Source: Candidatus Omnitrophota bacterium (GTDB lineage: Bacteria > Omnitrophota > Gorgyraeia > Tantalellales > Tantalellaceae). Taken from it: 15,385 nucleotides of DNA. Both the position numbers and the translations under genes were made by a program. The stretch lies in NCBI GenBank assembly GCA_030631915.1, contig DAOVKF010000022.1, positions 1 to 15,385 of the forward strand. The letters run 5' to 3'. The notes beneath the pieces were generated by a model. That model had not been told where the DNA came from. It did not search any database and saw only the letters and a list, made by a program, of their open reading frames with translations. This document shows, in pieces, positions 13,743-15,385 of this stretch (position 1 is its first letter; each line of letters opens with the position of its first letter).

Positions 13743-14147
13743 ATGCTTTTTATTGATATGGCGATGTGGGAAGGAATAGATAAACGCGGATTTCCTAGAG
13801 CCAGGCACAAATGTCTGATCCGGGTAGTGGATAACGGCAAGGAAGACGTCATTGACGCTTACACCGAAAATATCGGAGGCGGCGGTATTTGTGCGGGGCT
13901 GGGGAAAGCGATCGGTCTTTTTAAGAACGTCAAGCTGAATCTTTATCTTTCAAAAGACGATCCTGCCATCCTGTGCGGCGGGACGGTAATGTGGGTGGTC
14001 AGACGCAGTCTGGGGCCCCGGTCAGACTCTTATGAGTATGATACGGGTATAGAGTTCACCGATATTTCTGAAGAAGATAGGGGGAAAATAGCGGATCGGG
14101 TGAATGATATATTGAGCTCGGAACTTGACAACAGGGTATCAACGTGA
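13743..14147 (+). CDS. PilZ-domain protein 1
   Basis: The protein (134 residues from ATG 13743) has the PilZ c-di-GMP pattern: RxxxR as Arg15-GFP-Arg19, then NIGGGGIC in the place of the [D/N]xSxxG motif (the Ser is Gly), and a C-terminal YDTGIEFTDISEEDR. The first two residues of the motif set suggest cyclic di-GMP binding is possible, though the Ser change could weaken it. PilZ proteins often control pili, secretion or motility, which suits the gspAB-like genes just upstream. The start is uncertain: ATG 13758 or 13764 are equally likely, and none has a Shine-Dalgarno. Confidence 0.82.
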   Translation: MLFIDMAMWEGIDKRGFPRARHKCLIRVVDNGKEDVIDAYTENIGGGGICAGLGKAIGLFKNVKLNLYLSKDDPAILCGGTVMWVVRRSLGPRSDSYEYDTGIEFTDISEEDRGKIADRVNDILSSELDNRVST

Positions 14148-14178
14148 TATACTCCCGTTGACACAGGATAGAGTATAT
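14147..14178. promoter_or_regulatory. 8-bp inverted repeat overlapping the TIGR04073-type promoter
   Basis: ATATACTC (14147-14154) and GAGTATAT (14171-14178) form a perfect 8-bp dyad with a 16-bp gap. It brackets the -35 box and reaches the spacer, as expected of an operator for a dimeric regulator. The left arm begins at the stop codon of PilZ protein 1. Confidence 0.45.
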
Positions 14179-14185
14179 ATATAAA
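14158..14185 (+). promoter_or_regulatory. Strong sigma70 promoter for the TIGR04073-type gene
   Basis: TTGACA (14158-14163), 16 bp, TATAAA (14180-14185). The start is expected near 14192, giving a short leader that carries a perfect ribosome site. Confidence 0.65.
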
Positions 14186-14200
14186 AGCAGCATTATTAAA

Positions 14201-14209
14201 AGGAGGTGA
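14201..14209 (+). promoter_or_regulatory. Very strong Shine-Dalgarno
   Basis: AGGAGGTGA, the full anti-Shine-Dalgarno complement, lies nine bases before ATG 14219. It is the strongest ribosome site in the window and suggests high expression of this small exported protein. Confidence 0.85.
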
Positions 14210-14218
14210 AAGGATATC

Positions 14219-14545
14219 ATGAAAATTTTGAAAATGTTATTTGTTTGTTTAGTCATAACTGCCATGGTGGGGATGGCTACCCAGTGTTATGCGCAGGATC
14301 CCGCTAAGAAACTCGGCAGAGGTCTGGCCAACATCCTGACAGGATGGGTGGAACTTCCGAAAAACATCTATGAAACAAGCGTTGAGGAGAATGTGCTTTC
14401 CGGCCTTACGATGGGCCTGGCAAAAGGGATCGGTATGACAATAGTCAGAACAGGTGCCGGTGTATATGAAACTGTCACGTTTCCGTTTCCGATACCAGAG
14501 GATTACCAGCCGGTTTTAGAGCCGGAATTCGTTTTCAGTGAATAA
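14219..14545 (+). CDS. Exported exosortase-system-associated protein, TIGR04073 type
   Basis: The 108-residue protein has a signal peptide (MKILKMLFVCLVITAMVGMA, likely cut after Ala25, CYA/QD). The mature part reads KLGRGLANILTGWVELPKNIYE, then a Gly-rich segment (GLTMGLAKGIGMTIVRTGAGVYETVTFPFP) and YQPVLEPEFVF. This agrees with my memory of the TIGR04073 family, found in genomes with exosortase sorting. It probably sits in the periplasm or outer membrane; its function is unknown. It has its own promoter, a dyad over that promoter and a strong terminator, so it is a single-gene unit. It pairs logically with the sorting signal on the propeller protein. Confidence 0.8.
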   Translation: MKILKMLFVCLVITAMVGMATQCYAQDPAKKLGRGLANILTGWVELPKNIYETSVEENVLSGLTMGLAKGIGMTIVRTGAGVYETVTFPFPIPEDYQPVLEPEFVFSE

Positions 14546-14571
14546 CACATCGCTGTATGCTGATGTGGCAG

Positions 14572-14608
14572 AAAAAAGGGGAGCGATGCGATCGTTCCCC
14601 TTTTTTTT
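14572..14608 (+). terminator. Rho-independent terminator
   Basis: GGGGAGCGAT (14578-14587), a GCG loop and ATCGTTCCCC (14591-14600) form a 10-bp stem with one G-T pair, followed by eight T residues. An A6 run before it could make it work in both directions. A smaller dyad CACATC/GATGTG (14546-14567) precedes it. Confidence 0.93.
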
Positions 14609-14610
14609 AG

Positions 14611-14639
14611 TTGACATCCGGTTCTCCGCGCTTTAATAT
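14611..14639 (+). promoter_or_regulatory. Strong sigma70 promoter for PilZ protein 2
   Basis: TTGACA (14611-14616), 17 bp, TAATAT (14634-14639), immediately after the terminator. The transcript would start near 14645-14647, only a few bases before ATG 14650. A TTG start at 14611 would lie on the promoter itself and is rejected. Confidence 0.7.
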
Positions 14640-14649
14640 ACGGGGGGTA

Positions 14650-15030
14650 ATGAAGGAACGAAGAAGGCATATGCGTTTCGAGGTCTTGTTGGATGCGCTG
14701 TGCAAGACCGGCGAGTCTATGGGGCAGGTGAAGATATGCGATTTCAGCAGGGACGGGCTCGGCATCATACATGGGAAGGAATCCCGGGTATCTGCCGGAG
14801 AGGATGTGGAAATATGGATAACGATCCCGGGGGACAGTATCCCGGCCGTTGTTACCGGTCAGATAATGTGGACCGACGCCCGGGAGGCCAGGAGCGGATT
14901 TCGTAAAAGCGGTGTGAAGATAAGGGAGATAAATAACAGCGACCGCGGCCGTATCCTGAATTACGTATACAGAAAATGGATGATGCCAAAAGATAAAAAT
15001 CACACAGGTGGGGAGAAGAATGAGCAATAG
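14650..15030 (+). CDS. PilZ-domain protein 2
   Basis: The 126-residue protein has both PilZ c-di-GMP motifs intact: an Arg-rich start ERRRHMR (Arg5-x3-Arg9) and DFSRDGLGI ([D/N]xSxxG). The rest (GEDVEIWITIPGDSIPAVVTGQIMWTD... SGVKIREI) is a typical PilZ barrel and C-terminal helix. It is likely a cytosolic cyclic di-GMP receptor. It differs from PilZ protein 1, which has a weakened second motif. Its end overlaps the next gene by 11 bases, so the two are probably made together. Confidence 0.87.
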   Translation: MKERRRHMRFEVLLDALCKTGESMGQVKICDFSRDGLGIIHGKESRVSAGEDVEIWITIPGDSIPAVVTGQIMWTDAREARSGFRKSGVKIREINNSDRGRILNYVYRKWMMPKDKNHTGGEKNEQ

Positions 15031-15385
15031 CGGCGCGAAAAAAGAAAAACAGGTATCCGATAACGGATCGCCAACAGACAAAAAAACGGACATAACTCCG
15101 GACGCGGCGGGGAAGCCCGCTCAGGCGGAAGAAAAAAACAAGGTTCAGAGCACGGAAGGGGCAGGCGAGGCAGCCGGATCCGCCGGGAAAACGGAAAGTC
15201 CGGAAGAACCTGCCGAAAAGGCTGTAAAAGAACCTGCCGAAGAGGCTGTCAAAGAACCGGCTGAAGAGGTTGTCAAAGAGCCGGCTGAAGAGGTTGTCAA
15301 AGAGCCGGCTGAAGAGGTTGTCAAAGAGCCGGCTGAAGAGGTTGTCAAAGAGCCGGCTGAAGAGGTTGTCAAAGAGCCGGCCGAA
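15020..15385 (+). CDS. Low-complexity protein with EPAEEVVK repeats (3' partial)
   Basis: The reading frame opens at ATG 15020, after GGGGAG six bases upstream, and stays open to the window edge (122 codons). The first 62 residues are charged and rich in Lys, Glu, Ala and Pro, with no signal peptide or membrane span. Then the 8-residue unit EPAE(E/K)(A/V)VK begins. I cannot name the family; such tracts can be helical rods, spacers or disordered linkers in front of a domain that lies beyond the window. Overlap with the PilZ gene suggests a role under cyclic di-GMP control. The reverse-strand reading frame over this array is a by-product of the repeat. Confidence 0.75.
   Translation, partial: MSNSGAKKEKQVSDNGSPTDKKTDITPDAAGKPAQAEEKNKVQSTEGAGEAAGSAGKTESPEEPAEKAVKEPAEEAVKEPAEEVVKEPAEEVVKEPAEEVVKEPAEEVVKEPAEEVVKEPAE
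15206..15385 (+). repeat. 24-bp in-frame tandem repeat, 7.5 units to the window edge
   Basis: Units begin at 15206, 15230, 15254, 15278, 15302, 15326 and 15350, with a half unit at 15374. Units 4-7 are identical at the DNA level; unit 3 differs from them at one base, and units 1-2 are more diverged (EPAEKAVK, EPAEEAVK). This gradient points to recent expansion at the downstream side. The array may continue past the window. Confidence 0.95.

Noticed and set aside
14611..14649. TTG start 13 codons upstream for PilZ protein 2
   Set aside because: This start is the -35 TTGACA of a near-consensus promoter. The ATG at 14650 gives a standard PilZ start with an Arg-rich motif.
15145..15372. Minus-strand frame with TTSSAGSL repeats
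   Set aside because: It is the reverse reading of the 24-bp array and has no start signals. The plus frame overlaps the PilZ gene and has a ribosome site.

Overview
The window most likely comes from the PVC superphylum, and Omnitrophota fits best. This is inferred from gene content, since no rRNA is present. A small basic protein of the Chlamydiae/Verrucomicrobia type (9717-9977) and an exosortase-associated signal-peptide protein of the TIGR04073 type (14219-14545) are rare outside that group. A type IV pilin-like protein, a GspA/GspB pair and two PilZ proteins suit a Gram-negative envelope with an active pilus or type II secretion apparatus. Coding is dense with many 4-14 bp overlaps. No tRNA, rRNA, CRISPR array or intact insertion sequence was seen.

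Layout. Positions 1-1097 hold the 3' part of a secreted beta-propeller protein made of exact 120-bp repeats and ending in a PEP-CTERM-like sorting signal. Positions 1098-1455 have no gene, but carry two copies of a 22-bp direct repeat around a hairpin-rich spacer. A pilin-like gene lies on the minus strand (1456-1881) and is divided from everything downstream by a divergent promoter region (about 1882-2126). From 2127 to the end all genes are on the plus strand.

Block A (2127-9003) contains an AAA/STAND-like ATPase, a YfcE/MJ0936-type phosphoesterase, a Na+/Ca2+ exchanger, a dGTPase, a GAF-GAF-HD-GYP protein with altered catalytic residues, a small winged-helix protein and a membrane-anchored AsmA/GspN-like protein. 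Block B (promoter about 9024) contains a SPOR-domain membrane protein, the small basic protein, a stand-alone MetRS C-terminal-type tRNA-binding protein, aroB, a UPF0047/YjbQ protein and a YbgC-type thioesterase. Block C (promoter about 12253) contains the GspA/ExeA-like ATPase and GspB-like protein. Block D contains PilZ protein 1, the TIGR04073-type protein with its own promoter and a strong terminator, then PilZ protein 2 coupled to a protein that enters a (EPAEEVVK)n repeat and runs off the window.

How the parts may work together. Blocks A and B are mostly housekeeping: nucleotide pools, ion balance, aromatic amino acid synthesis, translation and envelope. The GspAB pair, PilZ proteins, pilin and GspN/AsmA-like protein point to regulated secretion or pili. 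The propeller's sorting signal and the TIGR04073-type protein point to an exosortase surface-protein pathway whose exosortase is not in this window. I found no clear new defence system or mobile element. The best leads are the degenerate HD-GYP with its coupled winged-helix partner, the paired repeats at 1124/1334, the structured leader at 2034-2100, a dyad overlapping the TIGR04073 promoter, and the two expanding in-frame repeat arrays.
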